Shown here piece after piece: positions 42,594 through 54,845 of a stretch of 64,000 bases of DNA. Made by a program: the position numbers and the translations under genes. The stretch lies in NCBI GenBank assembly GCA_030068075.1, contig CM057832.1:81962002-82026001 (forward strand), given 5' to 3'. The stretch comes from Paguma larvata. Its lineage: Eukaryota; Chordata; Mammalia; Carnivora; Viverridae. Positions within the stretch are counted from its first letter, which is position 1. Every line of letters begins with the position of its first letter. The notes beneath the pieces are model-generated. The model saw only the letters and a list, made by a program, of their open reading frames with translations, was not told the DNA's origin and searched no databases.

Positions 42594-42784
42594 GGAGCAC
42601 TTGGGTGGCTCAGTTGGTTAAGGGTCCGACATCAGTTCAGATCATGATCTTGCAGTTCATGAGCCCGCATTGGGCTCTGTGCTGAGTCTGGAGCCTGCTT
42701 CAGATTCAGAATCTCCCTCTCTCTCTGCCTTTCCCCTGCTCTCACTCTCTCTCCCTCAAAAATAAATAAGCATTAAGAAAAATA
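42594..42784 (+). mobile_element. CAN-SINE, with small internal deletion
   Basis: ggagcacttgggtggctcag, gttaagggtccgacatcagt, gatcatgatcttgcagttca, then gcccgcattgggctctgtgc (a few bases are missing around the acag and ttcgag parts), CT block and tail aataaataagcattaag. TSD agtt(t/g)ct(a/g)gt(g/a)tg at 42581-42593 and 42785-42797. Confidence 0.93.
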
Positions 42785-42797
42785 AGTTGCTGGTATG

Positions 42798-43517
42798 AAT
42801 CAGTGACCACAGGGAGTGCTGAATATTTTGGTACTGTAATCACTCCAAGAACTTGGCCCAGCCCCTGTGGGTTGGTAGGGGCAGGTGGAAATAATGACTA
42901 AAACTGAATATGGCAGGACTGGGAATGGGGGCAAAAATAAGTCATTTGCCGGTTACTTTCTCTTTGTGTCTCCTACCTGTACATCTGTTCTGCTTTTGTT
43001 TTCCATGTTTGGAGCCATGGAAGGAAGGCTAACTGCTCTGGTATGTATCACCCACTTTCTCGTGTCCTCTGACTTCTCCTTGGATTCAGCCATCGGGAGA
43101 CCAGTGGCAGATGCATGAAGGCGGGAGGAGTGGAGTTCAGACACTTGTTGTCTTTGCCCTCTTCCTGTAGGCCAGTGTGCTCAGGGTCCACAGCTCTTGC
43201 TTATCAACCCTCCCTTTAGGGCTCCAGTTGTACCACTGACCTGGTGACATTTTTTTTGGCCCTGACCATTTGGGCTTAGGAGAAGTCACAGGCTTTGTGC
43301 TGTTGTTAAACCCTGCATTGCTTTCCATTGTTTATTCCTTCAATTCTGCTCACGCTCTCAAAATAGTCCTTTCATGAAACGCCTTTCAGATGACTCCCTT
43401 ACAGTGGGCCATCCACTTCTTCCTGGGACACAGATGGACTCAAAGTGGATCCTCAGGAGAACAAGTGATACTTCTTGCAACCTCTTTTGTGCACTAAGGT
43501 TCATGCCTTCTCACTCA
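42798..43517. other. unassigned non-coding stretch, possible old repeat
   Basis: No gene supported. Sequence at about 43190-43400 (tagggctccagttgtaccac, cctgaccatttgggcttagg, caaaatagtcctttcatgaa) resembles an old repeat that I cannot name. Confidence 0.35.
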
Positions 43518-43612
43518 GCATGGGAGTTATTCTTCCTCATTTATAGATGGAGAAAGTATAGTAAGCAGCTAGTGACTGGCAGAGCTCTGTGATTCTGACT
43601 CTATGGCTGGTG
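43518..43612 (-). repeat. MIR fragment
   Basis: Antisense MIR: cctcatttatagatggagaa, gcagctagtgactggcagag and tgtgattctgactctatggc. Confidence 0.65.
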
Positions 43613-44291
43613 CTCTTTTTCATACACCAAACATACCAGAGTTAAACAAAACATAAATCTTCTCATCCTTCTATAGATAGGAGGTACTAGCTAATCACCA
43701 AGATATCTTCTACTTTATCATTCCAAGACCTCTGGCTTCTCTAAGGTTGCTTCTAGTTCATCATCCTAAGATGATATGCCCTCAAGTTCTTCAAATCTAA
43801 AAGCAGAAGTCAAGCTTGGCTTCTGAAGAGAAGACATATTTTTTTCCCACAGAAAGTAGTTCTATCCTTATGGCCTTCCAAATCCTGCAATGTCAAATAG
43901 CTCCCTAGTTTTCAACAGGGAAATGACAGTTGATGTTCATTGCCACCAAGTTTCATGATTGCTAGCTGGAAAAATATACTCCAGTCCTATGGACAAGGTT
44001 CACTGTATCTTCTCCAGTTGAATTTCCTTTTTCAATACTCATCAGTTAAGCATCACAGAGAGGCCTGCTATTTCCTGTATTAGACCTATTAAAGAAAAGG
44101 CATGTGAAAAGAGAAATATATATATTTTAATCTTTGCAGACAAAATAGTCCCAGCAAGCGTAACCTCGATACCCATGGGTCTGGGAGTTATGTGCACACA
44201 GTGTTTTTAAAAGAGGAAGTAACTGGGTTTTGTATTTTGTCTGGAAACATTGCTACCCATTTAATCTCTCCTGCCTTATATCTGACACTGT
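43613..44291. other. unique-looking non-coding stretch
   Basis: No recognisable feature. Confidence 0.4.
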
Positions 44292-44304
44292 CACTCATGT
44301 TTTT

Positions 44305-44619
44305 TTTATTTTATTTTTTAATTTTTTTATTTTCATAATAGTTTATTTTCAAATTGGCTTACATATAACACCCAGTGTTCATCCCAACATGAGCCCTCTT
44401 TAATGCCCGTCACCCCCTCTCCCCCCTCCCTCACCCCCCTCACCCTCAGTTTGTTCTTAGTCTTTGAGAGTCTCTTATGTTTTATCTCCCTCCCTCTCTG
44501 TGTCTTTTTTTCCTTTCCCCTCTTCCCCTCCCCCTGGTTTTTTGTTAAGTGAAATAAGTCAGTCAGAAAAAGACAGGTACCATATGTTTGCACGAATAGG
44601 TGGACTTGGTGAGACTAAG
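44305..44619 (-). mobile_element. cat-type L1 3' end with 5' inversion
   Basis: The antisense 3' UTR with T-rich tail (attttcaaattggcttacat, cacccagtgttcatcccaac, caccctcagtttgttcttag) runs to about 44548. The sequence then flips to sense (aagtgaaataagtcagtcag, acaggtaccatatgtttgca). TSD cac(t/g)catgttttt at 44292-44304 and 44620-44632. A short deletion separates the two L1 parts, typical of twin priming. The 86-codon antisense frame here is not a gene. Confidence 0.85.
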
Positions 44620-44794
44620 CACGCATGTTTTTGAAGGTCATGTCTTCTGCATGTATTTAAACAGCCCCAAAGAGAAAACACTATCTCCATTAGCAAATGA
44701 TCATTTTGGTTGTGCTGAGAATTACTGTCTTTTTCCTCCTGCTGTTCTTGGTGCTTTCCTGCAAAAGACCAGGATTACTTTTTATTTTGTTTTA

Positions 44795-46030
44795 AGTTTT
44801 TAGTCAAATGCAACATATAGACAAGGAAAGTGAACAATGATTAATGTACAGCCCACATTTCACAACGTGAGCACATCCATTTAAGCACCACCTTAAAAAG
44901 TAGAACATTATCTGTACCCAAGGGACCCCTTTTGTAACCTCTCCAGTCATTAAATCATTCCGCAAAGGCAACCGCTCTCCTGGTGTTTATCACCATTGAT
45001 AGATTTTGCCTGGTTTGGGACATTATATAAACATAGTCTTATAGTATAAGTTTCATGTATGGTTTCTTTTCCTTAGTATTATATCTATGAGTTTTATCCA
45101 TGATTTATAATAGCAACAAATTCATTCCAATTTCTGTAAAGTATCCCATTAGATGATTTTATCAAAATGTGTCCATTTTACTGTTGATGAACATTTGAGT
45201 TGTTTCTGTCTTTTTGCTACTGCAAAAATAATGCAGTGAAGATTGTGACAAGCTTTGGTGCGCCTGCATATGTATTTCTATGAGTATCAACCCAGGAGTG
45301 GAATGGTTAGGTCAACTGATATACACATGTTCAGATTTAGTGGATATTGCTGGTTTTCCAAAGAATTTATTTAAACCCCCTTGAATAGTTATGAGAGTGT
45401 TTCTCACCATTTTCGTCAAGACTTGGTTTTGTTAGTCTTTTAAATTTCATCCTTTCATTTTTGCAGTTAAGTTGTATTTTTCTGATGACTAAGGAAGTTC
45501 AGTACCTTTTATTTTATTTCTTAATGATTATTTAATTTTTGAGAGACAGAGCATGAGTGCGGTTGGAGCAGAGAGAGAGGGAGACAGAATCCGAAGAAGC
45601 AGGTTCCAGGTTCTGAGCTGTCTGCACAGAGCCCAGTGCGGGGCTCAAACTCACGAACTGTGAGATCATGACCTGAGCTGAAGTTGGACGCTCAACAGAC
45701 TGAGCCACCCAGGCGCCCCCAGTACCTTTTCTGTGTTTATGACCCTTTCAGGTATTCTCTTTAGTGAAGAGCCTGTTCTGTCGAATACTTTTCTCTCTCT
45801 CCTTTCTTTTACTATTATGTATATTTTTTTATTTGTTTGTAAAAATCTAAATTTTTACAGATTTTTATCTAAATTTATCTAAACTTTGAGAAAATTTTAT
45901 CTAAATGAGTGTTTTGTTAGTTACAGATATAGTAAACATCTCCCAGAAATAGCAGCTTGCCTTTTCACTGTCTGAATGATGCATTTTATGAACACTTTCC
46001 ATTCTTTTAATTATCTCTTTTCTTTATGTA
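44795..46030 (-). repeat. old L1M/HAL1-like LINE
   Basis: Antisense blocks: gtcaaatgcaacatatagac, cattaaatcattccgcaaag, ttatccatgatttataatag, gtccattttactgttgatga, acatttgagttgtttctgtc, tcaacccaggagtggaatgg, tttctgatgactaaggaagt and, past the SINE, gcagcttgccttttcactgt. Heavily diverged and without usable frames. Right border approximate. Confidence 0.7.
45511..45719 (-). mobile_element. CAN-SINE, full length
   Basis: Tail ttattttatttcttaatgat, GA block, ccagtgcggggctcaaactc, gctgaagttggacgctcaac and head ending actgagccacccaggcgccc. Perfect TSD cagtacctttt at 45500-45510 and 45720-45730. Confidence 0.97.
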
Positions 46031-46452
46031 TTTTCATCCTTTTAGACCTTAATGGCACTTGTCCTTTTGTGCACATATCAGAGAGAAGGTATGTAATTAT
46101 ATTTGTAAACTGCTTCCGTCCCCAGATCAGCAAAATTAAAAAATTCATTCCTTGGTAGACTTTGGGACAAGACCACGGTCAGGACTAAAAAAGATCCTGC
46201 AATAATGCCAACACCAGCCATTTAGTGAACACAAAATTCTGTTTTGATGCTTTTGGGGAAATAATACAGACCGGATAGTATTTGATGATATTAAAATACT
46301 TTTGCTAATTTTGTTTAGATGTTGTAGTTGATTTTTTTAAGTAGAGTTTCTGTCTTGAGAAATACATACTAAAATATTTACAATGAAATTGTATGATATC
46401 AGGAATTTGTTTCAAAATAATCTAGAGTACAACAGTATTGGGCACAACTGAT
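46031..46452. other. unassigned non-coding stretch
   Basis: No recognisable feature. Confidence 0.4.
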
Positions 46453-46466
46453 AATTGTTGAAGTTG

Positions 46467-46713
46467 GCAAAATGGGTGCAGGGGAGTGGGAGGTACAGGC
46501 TTCAAGTTAAGGAATGAATAAGTCAGGGGATGGTACAGCATGGGGAATATAGTCAGTGGTACTGTAGTAGATTGTGGGGTGACAGATGGAAGCTTCACTT
46601 GTGTTGAGACAGCATAACATAGAGAGTTGTGAATTCCTGTGCTGCACACCTGAAACTATGTAACATGGTGGGTCAACTATACTCAGAATTTTTTTGATGT
46701 AAATATATTAAAA
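46467..46713 (+). mobile_element. 5'-truncated L1 3' end with exact TSD
   Basis: Sense L1 3' UTR: gggaatatagtcagtggtac, gtgacagatggaagcttcac, gctgcacacctgaaactatg and ggtcaactatactcagaatt, ending in an A-rich tail. Flanked by the perfect 14-bp repeat aattgttgaagttg at 46453-46466 and 46714-46727. Confidence 0.85.
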
Positions 46714-46727
46714 AATTGTTGAAGTTG

Positions 46728-47442
46728 ATAATGGGCATAGGAGTGTTTTTTATACTCTTCTAAATGAGAAGTTTAAAAGAGAAAGAGGAAAAGATGGGTA
46801 GACAAGAATTGAAGGTATTGAATCTAGACAAGTTTTGCCATAAAGTAAAGGGAAATATAAGATGTCACCTGGATCAAGGACAAGATTTGGGTTTGTTTGT
46901 CTTCTGTATGTTTTTTCCCATGTTAAAACCTGTTAGTAAGGTATTTGGGAATACTCTGGTAGAGAGGGAAAATTGGATATGGTAGAGAGAGAAAAGATAA
47001 TTACATGATGTCTTTATGATAGCAGAAGGTGGAAGAATATTCCAAAAGGAGGAATAGCATGGGCAAAGATTTTAGGACAGCAGTGAGCTTAAAATGTCCC
47101 AACAGCAGTCAGAAGACCAGAGGGCCCAAAGGGAAATGGGTGAGAGGAGTTTGGGCAGCAGGGCCGAATCCTGTAACGTCCAACAGGCCTTCGTAAGAAG
47201 TTTGGTTTTATTACTCTGATACTGAGAAGCCATTGGAGGATTTTAAATAGGGGATAAATATAAATGAAGTTAAGCTTGAAAACGATCTGGCATTCTTTGT
47301 GGAGACAGACTTGTGTGTGCGCAAGTGCCTGTGAGCTGTGAGGCACGGGGTCATTGTGGAGGCAGAAAGAGTGGTTTGGAGACCTTTTCAGCATCCCAAG
47401 TGATAGACAGTTGTGGCTTAGACTGAGATTGTGGAGGAGAAG
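46728..47442. other. non-coding stretch with an old repeat
   Basis: At 46990-47330 the phrases ggaatagcatgggcaaagat, agaagtttggttttattact and gagaagccattggaggattt belong to a common old mammalian repeat whose family I do not assert. No gene. Confidence 0.4.
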
Positions 47443-47898
47443 TATTATGGGTTAAACTGTGTTCCCTCAAAACAGATATGCTGAGGTCCTAACCCACAAA
47501 ATGTAGCTTTATTTGGAAGTAGGGTCATTGCAGATACAATGAGTGAAGAGAAGATTGTACTGGAGTAGTATGATCCCGTAATTCAATAGGACTGGTGTCC
47601 TTATAATAAGATAACCACATGAAGACAGAAACACACAGGGAGAAAGCCATATAAAGGTGGAAGATTGGTGCAATGCATCAGTAAGCCAAGGAATATTAAT
47701 GATTGCAGGCAACCCACCAGAAGGTAGAAAGTGAGAGGGAAGAATTCCTCTCCAGGTTTCAGAGGAAGCATGGCCTTGATGACACCTTTATTTTGGATTT
47801 ATAACTTTCAGAACCTGCGAGATAATACATATTTGTTGTTTTAAAGGTATCTAGTTTATGTTGCTTTGTTCACAGTAGCCTTAGAAACTAATATGAAG
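47443..47898 (+). mobile_element. old MaLR/ERVL-like solo LTR
   Basis: Blocks: gggttaaactgtgttccctc, gatatgctgaggtcctaacc, agctttatttggaagtaggg, tcattgcagatacaatgagt, aggactggtgtccttataat, cacacagggagaaagccata, ccaccagaaggtagaaagtg and gtttatgttgctttgttcac. Full-length layout of about 456 bp. Related in layout to 5132-5515 but more complete. Confidence 0.7.
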
Positions 47899-47994
47899 GT
47901 GGCGAAAACTGGCCATATGTTTTGAAGAAAATATAAGTAATTTATTATTTCCTTAATATATACCTTTAATAACATAGTTTATCCAGTGTTTTAA

Positions 47995-48080
47995 TTGTTA
48001 ATTTTATTACTATTAATATTTATTACTATTATATATTACTGTTAAAATATATTATTACATATATTAATGTACTTATTGAG
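47995..48080. repeat. AT-rich low-complexity DNA
   Basis: Repeated tattactattaatatttatt-like sequence, almost free of G and C. Confidence 0.8.
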
Positions 48081-48149
48081 AAAATTATGAACATTTATTG
48101 AAGAGCATGAAAAAAGAACTGAATAAATATTATTATATGAAAAGGTTCT

Positions 48150-50010
48150 ATGTCATAAAGTTGTCAGTGGTTCCCAAATTTAATCTGTATGCTTCAATTG
48201 TACACTTCCAAAATAAATCATAATGGAATTTTTCATGAACTTAACAAAAGTGTGCTAGAGTTTATGTGAAAAAATAGAGTTCCAAGAAAATAATCATGGC
48301 AACTTCAATGAGAAAGAACAAAAGTGGGATTTGCTCACATAATAGCAAATATCAAGAGCATTTATAAAACCATAGTAATTAGGCTGATTGGCTTTGAAAC
48401 AGTGTCAGAAGCAGTAGACAAATGAACAGATAATGAGCCCAGAAGTGAACTCATATAAATATGAGAAGTTGCTATATTATAATGAAACAACAGATAGTTC
48501 TACAAATCAGTAAAAGAATGATTATCCAATAGTTGATTCTAGGAAAGTACGAAAAATATTGTTATGTGTGAACCTTACTTGATACCATAACAAAAAAAAA
48601 ATCCTGAGTAAAAATACAGCATCACAACATGTAAGAAAAATTACAGAAAAATATCTTTGTTGCTTAGTGGCAGAGAAACACCATCTACCTTTAAAATAAT
48701 CCAAATTTTCTGTGTTATTATTAGACTTCCATAAATCAGTAAGAAAATAGAAAACCAATAAGTACATTTAACGTATCTTTAATATGTTTAATATCACTAG
48801 TAATTAGGAAAACTCAGATTACAATATCAAGATAACATTTTACCCAAATAAAAATATTTAAACATACCAAGCGTTGGTTGAAAAAAAAGAGAGGCAGGAA
48901 TTCTAAAACACACCTACTCTGAGTTTCAGTGAAAATTCGCACAAGTACTGCTGGAGATGAATTGGTAATATGTAGCAAAATTCAAATTATGCACTCACTA
49001 GTGACCCAGAGGTTTTCCAGATTGGTATATTCTATAAGGTAAGCTTTTCGCACATGTGCAAGGAGGTATGTATTTGAATGTTCATTATTTGTGACAGCCA
49101 ACAATTGGGATGAATCTAAGTGCACACCAATGGAAGACTAGATATAATGGGGTTCAGACGAACAATATTCTACAACAGTGACAAGAACATGAATTAATTT
49201 TTGTATCTCAACAAAGATAGAGCTCAAATAATTTTATTGAAATAAAAGATTTTCAAATATAAGCCAGTGAATATGAGGTCATTTATGTAAAATTTAAAAG
49301 CACAGTTAGCATCGATTTTGATCGATAGCCTAAGGGGTCAGAAGAACAGTATAGCAATGCATATTGTGCATTTTAACTTGTGAATTCTTTTTGAGCCAAC
49401 AATTCTTTTTTTCAAGTTTATTTATTTTGAGAGAGAGAGAGAGAGAGAGAGAGAGTGCCAGCCCAAGCTGGGGAGGGGCAGTGAGAGAGAGGGAGAGAGA
49501 GAATCCCAAGCAGGCTCTGTATTGCCAGTGCTGAGCCAGACACGGGCTTGAACTCACAAATCATGAGATCATGACCTGAGCCAAGATAAAGAGTCAGATG
49601 CTTAACCAAATGAGCCACGCAGATGCCCTGAGCCATCAGTTCTACCTTTAGGAATACATTCTTAGAAAATAACTGGGCAAGTAGGCAAAGATGTGCAGAT
49701 GTTGTGATGTACAAGTTGATACTCCTCATATGTATGAGGTGATATTCCTCGTATAATATTTTTATTATCGTAAATATTAGAAACAATGTAAATGTCTCCC
49801 AATACGTGATTCATTAATGAATTTATGATGTATTTGCCTAATGGAAAACTAGTCTGTCATTAAAAATCTGGATCTGTTTTACTGTCATGAAAGCATTTAT
49901 TTGTGACATACTATAAAATGAGGGTAAAATGATAACAGGAAAATACTTAAATGTATGATTCATTTTTCTTTTTTTACATGTACCTTTTGGGGTTACGTGC
50001 ATAAGACCTG
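48150..50010 (+). repeat. old L1M-type LINE
   Basis: Sense L1: aacaaaagtgggatttgctc, gcatttataaaaccatagta, attaggctgattggctttga, tttaatatcactagtaatta, gacagccaacaattgggatg and, after the SINE, ggtgatattcctcgtataat, then aatgtctcccaatacgtgat. Highly diverged, no open frames; both borders are approximate. Confidence 0.65.
49407..49628 (-). mobile_element. CAN-SINE, GA-expanded
   Basis: (GA)n tract, gccagcccaagctggggagg, gaatcccaagcaggctctgt, gagccagacacgggcttgaa, gatgcttaaccaaatgagcc and head end acgcagatgccc. TSD tgagcca(a/t)ca(a/g)ttct at 49392-49406 and 49629-49643. Inserted in the old L1. Confidence 0.93.
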
Positions 50011-51770
50011 GATTTATTTTGAAGTGGACAATGAAATCATGAATGAGGTGGTTTATTTATAACTTTATTTAGTCTCAACATCTTTTGTAATAAGTATACA
50101 TAATAGTATAAAAAATTAAAGCTATTTTCATTTGAAAATAAGAAGACAGAACTGAAGACAATGATTATTTGAAGCCCAACTATAAGAATATGAGAAGTTT
50201 CTGAAGTGATACCATTTCTTCCTAGGTGGCAATATATTATCACTTACTGACTTTATCTACAACTTTCTCCAGAAAGATGGAAAGATCTAAAGAATGAACA
50301 TCTCAATACATATAACAGAGCAGAGTAGAACATGGCTTCCCAACAGAGGCAACATTGTCCCCAGTGGGGCAAAAATTGGTTCTTGGTGGATGAACAAAAT
50401 CTTAGACCATTACAGTGGTCTAAAGCTAAGCTCTTTCCAACAAGATGTTATTCTTTAGTGTTTCATTTCTCTCACTGAAGAAATATTAAATAGAACTTAG
50501 ATGTAAGTTATTTTAATTAATGCCATAAAATTATTTACAGTAACAAAATCTAAATTCATTTTTTCTCCCTAGGGTGGTGATAATGATAGAGACTAGAAAA
50601 TACCAGAGTAGATGAATTAATTGAGAAGTGCTTAATCCCCTCCAAGGGGGGAGAGGTGGAGGATTTAGGACCAGTTTACCTCTCTAGACAGCACTTCTAC
50701 CTTTTTATTTTAGTTGTTCTGGATATAAAAACAGCAGATTTTTAGGATTACGGTATTATTTGGAGACACTGATCCTAGTCACTATTATGGATTAGATTCA
50801 GTTCAGTTCATATCTACAGACACATAATAAAATTGCAGAGAAGCTATCAGGACCTATGCTTGCCCCACAGGATGACTTCATCTGAGTTTCCCCCACACTA
50901 TTCTCAAATCCTCACCATTGGTACAACTTTGTACCCCTCTGTCCTCTCACTAACCACCTCCACCCGGTTGTACTCTCTACACACAAATACACACACCCAC
51001 TCAAACACAAAGAGGGAAAGAATGGAGGTTGAAAATAACAGCGATGACAGGGTTTCTTTGTAAATGGGCTCAGGAAAAGATGTACCATACATGCCAAGGG
51101 ATTTCACTGAGCTCTTGATGGATAGGAGGGACAATGGAGGGAGGGGCTTGTAAAGGATTTAGAAGGGGCTAGGATTAAGGGAGCATGTGAGAATGTCGTC
51201 ACTAAGCCGGCTTGAGGTAAAAGAAACATGTGGAGCCCTTCAGTGAGACATTAACTAATGCTTCTGCACAGGTGCAGCTGAATGAAGCCAACACCTTATA
51301 TCGGATCCCCTTCACGTTGTCTGGGGTGTCTGTGGATAAACAAACAGAGGTGGTGCAGACAGGGAGGCCAGGCAGGGGAGGGAAACCATTTGTACATTCC
51401 TTGCTCTCTAGCCTTAGAAATGTAGCTTGACTCCATGCCCAGAATTTACCCACCTGTTCAGAGCCACCCTATTGACCATAGATGTTCTGAGAAAGGCCGT
51501 GGAGTCCAGGCCTTAAATCTTCCTGTCACTGTCCTCTACTCCCTTTGCTGGACAGTAGACTGCTCTGTAATCCTTGGGTTCAGAGACCAGTTAAACATAT
51601 GGTGCTGAGAAGAACTCAGTCTGTTTCTGATATTATTTCTTTCAAGGGGAATTCAACGAATATAAAATTATGTAGCAGGGTGGGGGAGTGTGTGAGAGAA
51701 AACATTTGTTATGTGCCTGATACTTCTATGTACATTATTGCTGAAATTCTCAAAGCCATCATGTAAAATA
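50011..51770. other. unique-looking non-coding stretch
   Basis: About 1.8 kb with no gene recognised. The part at 50330-50470 (aggcaacattgtccccagtg, gggcaaaaattggttcttgg) may be an old repeat. Overlapping frames near 50833-51453 on both strands show no motif. Confidence 0.4.
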
Positions 51771-51791
51771 AATTTATTATTATTATTATTT
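51771..51791. repeat. (ATT)n short microsatellite
   Basis: About six att units after aaataaattt. Confidence 0.85.
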
Positions 51792-52829
51792 GGTTTCACA
51801 GGTGAGAAAGCTAAGTATCAAAGATATTAAGAGAATATCTAACTTAGGGTTTCATTGATAACTGTCAGAACTAGATTGAGTATAGAATAGTCTACAGAAT
51901 TCTAGAACCCTGTTTCTACTCCTCAGGGTTTTACAAACTGAGTTTCCAGTTATGTCGGTTGGTTACAGATAGGATTTTTGTTTTGATGAAATAGAGAACT
52001 GAGTAGAATAGAAAACCTCTGAGTATGCTGTATGAATTCAGGGTGTTTCATCATGAAACTTTAATGTGTGCATACTGTGATACATGAAAACATATTCCTT
52101 TTTGAGAAGCATGGGCAAAGGAGTTCAGAAGTTGCCACCCTAGACCCCGATGTATCCCACCTACATTTATCCTCCCCACTGCCACATGGAAGCCACAGGT
52201 CTTCTAAACTGGGCCATAAAAATGAGCGTGGTCTTTACCACTTATTTGAACAATATCAAGACAGACCAAGGAGAACTAAGAATTCAAAGCAAATGAAATA
52301 TACATTGTAAGATGAAAGAGACTTGTGGTTTCCTTTTCGATTTTTTCCCTGGAATTTGTGTGAAGTTGAGGGTCTATTAGTTTTCTGTTATTTTCCACTA
52401 TTAATGATGCATAGAGCAGGGGAAGAGAGTAAGCAGAGAGAAGTGAGGAGCCTAGAAAATGTTACTGGGGATATTGCCCATTTGCAGGCTGCGTGAAGTT
52501 GTGAGTTCTGAAAATTATTTGCAAAATTAATGTCTATTGTGCTGTCAGGAAGACGTATAGAAAATAAAAGTGAATAAAGGAAAAGTATAGTAAAACTGGT
52601 ACAAAAGATCATTCTAGGACCTTGTTCTCACTTGTGGCCAAGTTCTCTGACTATATTTGATTACACAGCAGACCACTGGGCATTTAGAATAATCAAACTC
52701 CTAAGAAATCAAGTCAACTGGGCAACCATCTCTCTTAAAAACAGTAACTTTGTTCACTCATATGCCACGTGTGAATTGGACATCACTGCTTTGTACTGTT
52801 AAGAGATACACAGCTCTTCCCTTCTTAAT
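51792..52829. other. unique-looking non-coding stretch
   Basis: No recognisable gene. An 80-codon plus-strand frame at 52068-52310 is hydrophilic but matches nothing that I know and lacks convincing splice borders. Confidence 0.4.
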
Positions 52830-52905
52830 TTGGTTAAGAAATATTGAACATTTATGCTCCTATGCAAGACTCAGGGCTGGAGGCCGTGAATTAGATAGAG
52901 ACTTT
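52830..52905 (-). repeat. L2 fragment (weak)
   Basis: gaaatattgaacatttatgc, ctatgcaagactcagggctg and aggccgtgaattagatagag loosely follow the antisense L2 end. Confidence 0.4.
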
Positions 52906-53044
52906 ATAGAATGAAAGGAGGAAGAGGATTCAATTTAGCAAACATAAAGGAAGATGACTGAGTACTAGACAAAAGAGTTTAAAAAAATCTGCTAAAACTA
53001 AATGACACATAAGTAGATCAACCTGAGGAAAGTATTAATTGCCA

Positions 53045-53425
53045 GTGGTGTTTTTGTCTAAAATTTTTAACAATTTTAGAATTAATACAAAGCTGCAAAA
53101 TAGTAGAAAGAGTTCCCATAATCACTTCCTCCACACCCTCTAGTATGAACATATTATATAGTATTTATGAAGCACTAAGAAATTAACATTGTTATTAGCT
53201 GTTAACTAAATCGCATACCTATTGCAGGTGCCATCAGTTTTTCTGTTACTGCTTGTGTTCTGTTCCAGGATCCCATCCAGGTTACTGTCTTTCCTTCAGG
53301 ATGTGCTTAATTTTGATACTGTTCCTGAAAATTATGACTGTTCTTCCAAGTCTGACGATTTTGTAGTGAACAGAGGGTATAGTATCACAGGTTCCAAAAT
53401 AGCTAGGCTAGTTTGCTGAGTCGTA
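53045..53425 (-). repeat. old L1M 3' UTR fragment
   Basis: Antisense blocks: acaaagctgcaaaatagtag, aagagttcccataatcactt, ggtgccatcagtttttctgt, gtgttctgttccaggatccc, atccaggttactgtctttcc, matching the 3' UTR of old L1M elements. The 65-codon frame 53222-53419 lies inside and is not an exon. Confidence 0.7.
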
Positions 53426-53627
53426 GCAGTCTTGTTCAAAATGGAACTCCTCTGTCTTTGTACCAGTCAGCTGAAGAAGCTCATTTTGAACGTGGATCAT
53501 ATAAAACCATGAAGACTTCACATTTCACCTTCAGCTTAGTCTTGAGAAGTGTTTTTAGACTTGTCCGTAGTTGTTTATAGAGAATTAGTAAAATTATCTA
53601 TTCGTATATTGAAATGGGCCCAACAGC

Positions 53628-53745
53628 TAATCTAGTTCAACCATTTTATTTACAACTGTAGGAACTGAGGCCTAGAGAAATTTAAGTGGCTTACCCAGGG
53701 TCACTTGGTGAGTTAGTGGCCAATTTGGAATCTACTTTTGGCTTT
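53628..53745 (-). repeat. MIR fragment
   Basis: gtaggaactgaggcctagag, aatttaagtggcttacccag, ggtcacttggtgagttagtg and gccaatttggaatctac are the antisense MIR core. Confidence 0.75.
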
Positions 53746-54707
53746 CTCCTTCTTCTTCTAAAGAGGCACAAAAATCACTCCTCACACCTATAGAAAAAAA
53801 ATGAAATGCAATTCTTTGGGAAGAACAGAAAGGAGGAACAAGAGTTTGGGAGAAAGTTAGGGTACTAAGATATTCTCTTTTCTGTCTCGCCCCAAACTTC
53901 ATACTATTTTTGCCAAATGCACTCTCCATTGTGAAAAAAAACCGTTGCCATCTCTACATGTGTGGCCTTTAGAGAATACTTACTCTCTTGGGTGGATAAT
54001 TACCTGTTCTCAACTTTCTACCACATCATTTCAAAGAAGTTGGACTTCTCAAGTCTGGAATTCCTCAACAGCTACTTCATATCTCACTTACTTTGGGGGT
54101 TGGTTGAGCTCTCATTTCTTCCTTTCTATGCTCTTTCTTTCTTCTCAAGTTTTGCTTTTACCTGTGTTGAATTTTAGTTAATATTTTCTTATATTACTAA
54201 GAAAACTCAACTGTGGCCAGGTACTCTGGAAAGAATGTCTGTGGAAATCATAAAATGCTTCCTCTTAATCCACTATGATTAATTTTTCCATAGGAATTTC
54301 GAGTCTATTAGACTTGTTTTTATAGCAGTTACTGAAAAAGGATATCTGTCAGGCATACCATATATTTATTGTAGATGCCGTTGTTAACGAATTGAAGTCA
54401 ACATATCACTTTTCAGTTTTAAAGTGGTAGGTATCAAATGAATAACCAGAAACAAAACTTGTCAGTTGTGTCTGGAAAGCCACTGTTCAACACACGCTAA
54501 ATAAAACAAAGTGCCTCACTTTCAAAGAGATGGGCCCTCAGTTTTTTAAAACCCATCATCTAGCCCTACCTCACACAGAAACAAATAGGACAATTCCTTC
54601 TCGTGGTATATATAGCTCTTTCAGAAACAATGGCTTGACAACCAGCTAGAAATATAAAGAGTTATAATTTATTTTGGAGGGAAGAGTTTAGTTATGTTTA
54701 GATCTTT
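53746..54707. other. unique-looking non-coding stretch
   Basis: No gene recognised; overlapping 71-78 codon frames at 53945-54181 arise from T-rich DNA. Confidence 0.4.
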
Positions 54708-54845
54708 AGGTGGAAAGAACATTTACTTTGGGGTCAGAAAGAGCTAGATTTAAGTATAGGTTCTTCAACTTATTATCTGTATGTCCTGGGGTAAATTTTT
54801 TATTCCTTTGGGAAATTCACTTTCTTCATCTGCAAACACTTCTTA
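54708..54845 (+). repeat. MIR fragment
   Basis: ggaaagaacatttactttgg, gtcagaaagagctagattta, acttattatctgtatgtcct and tcactttcttcatctgcaaa follow MIR. Confidence 0.65.

Noticed and set aside
52068..52310. 80-codon hydrophilic frame that could be an exon
   Set aside because: No domain that I recognise and no convincing splice signals or neighbouring exons; kept as unassigned.
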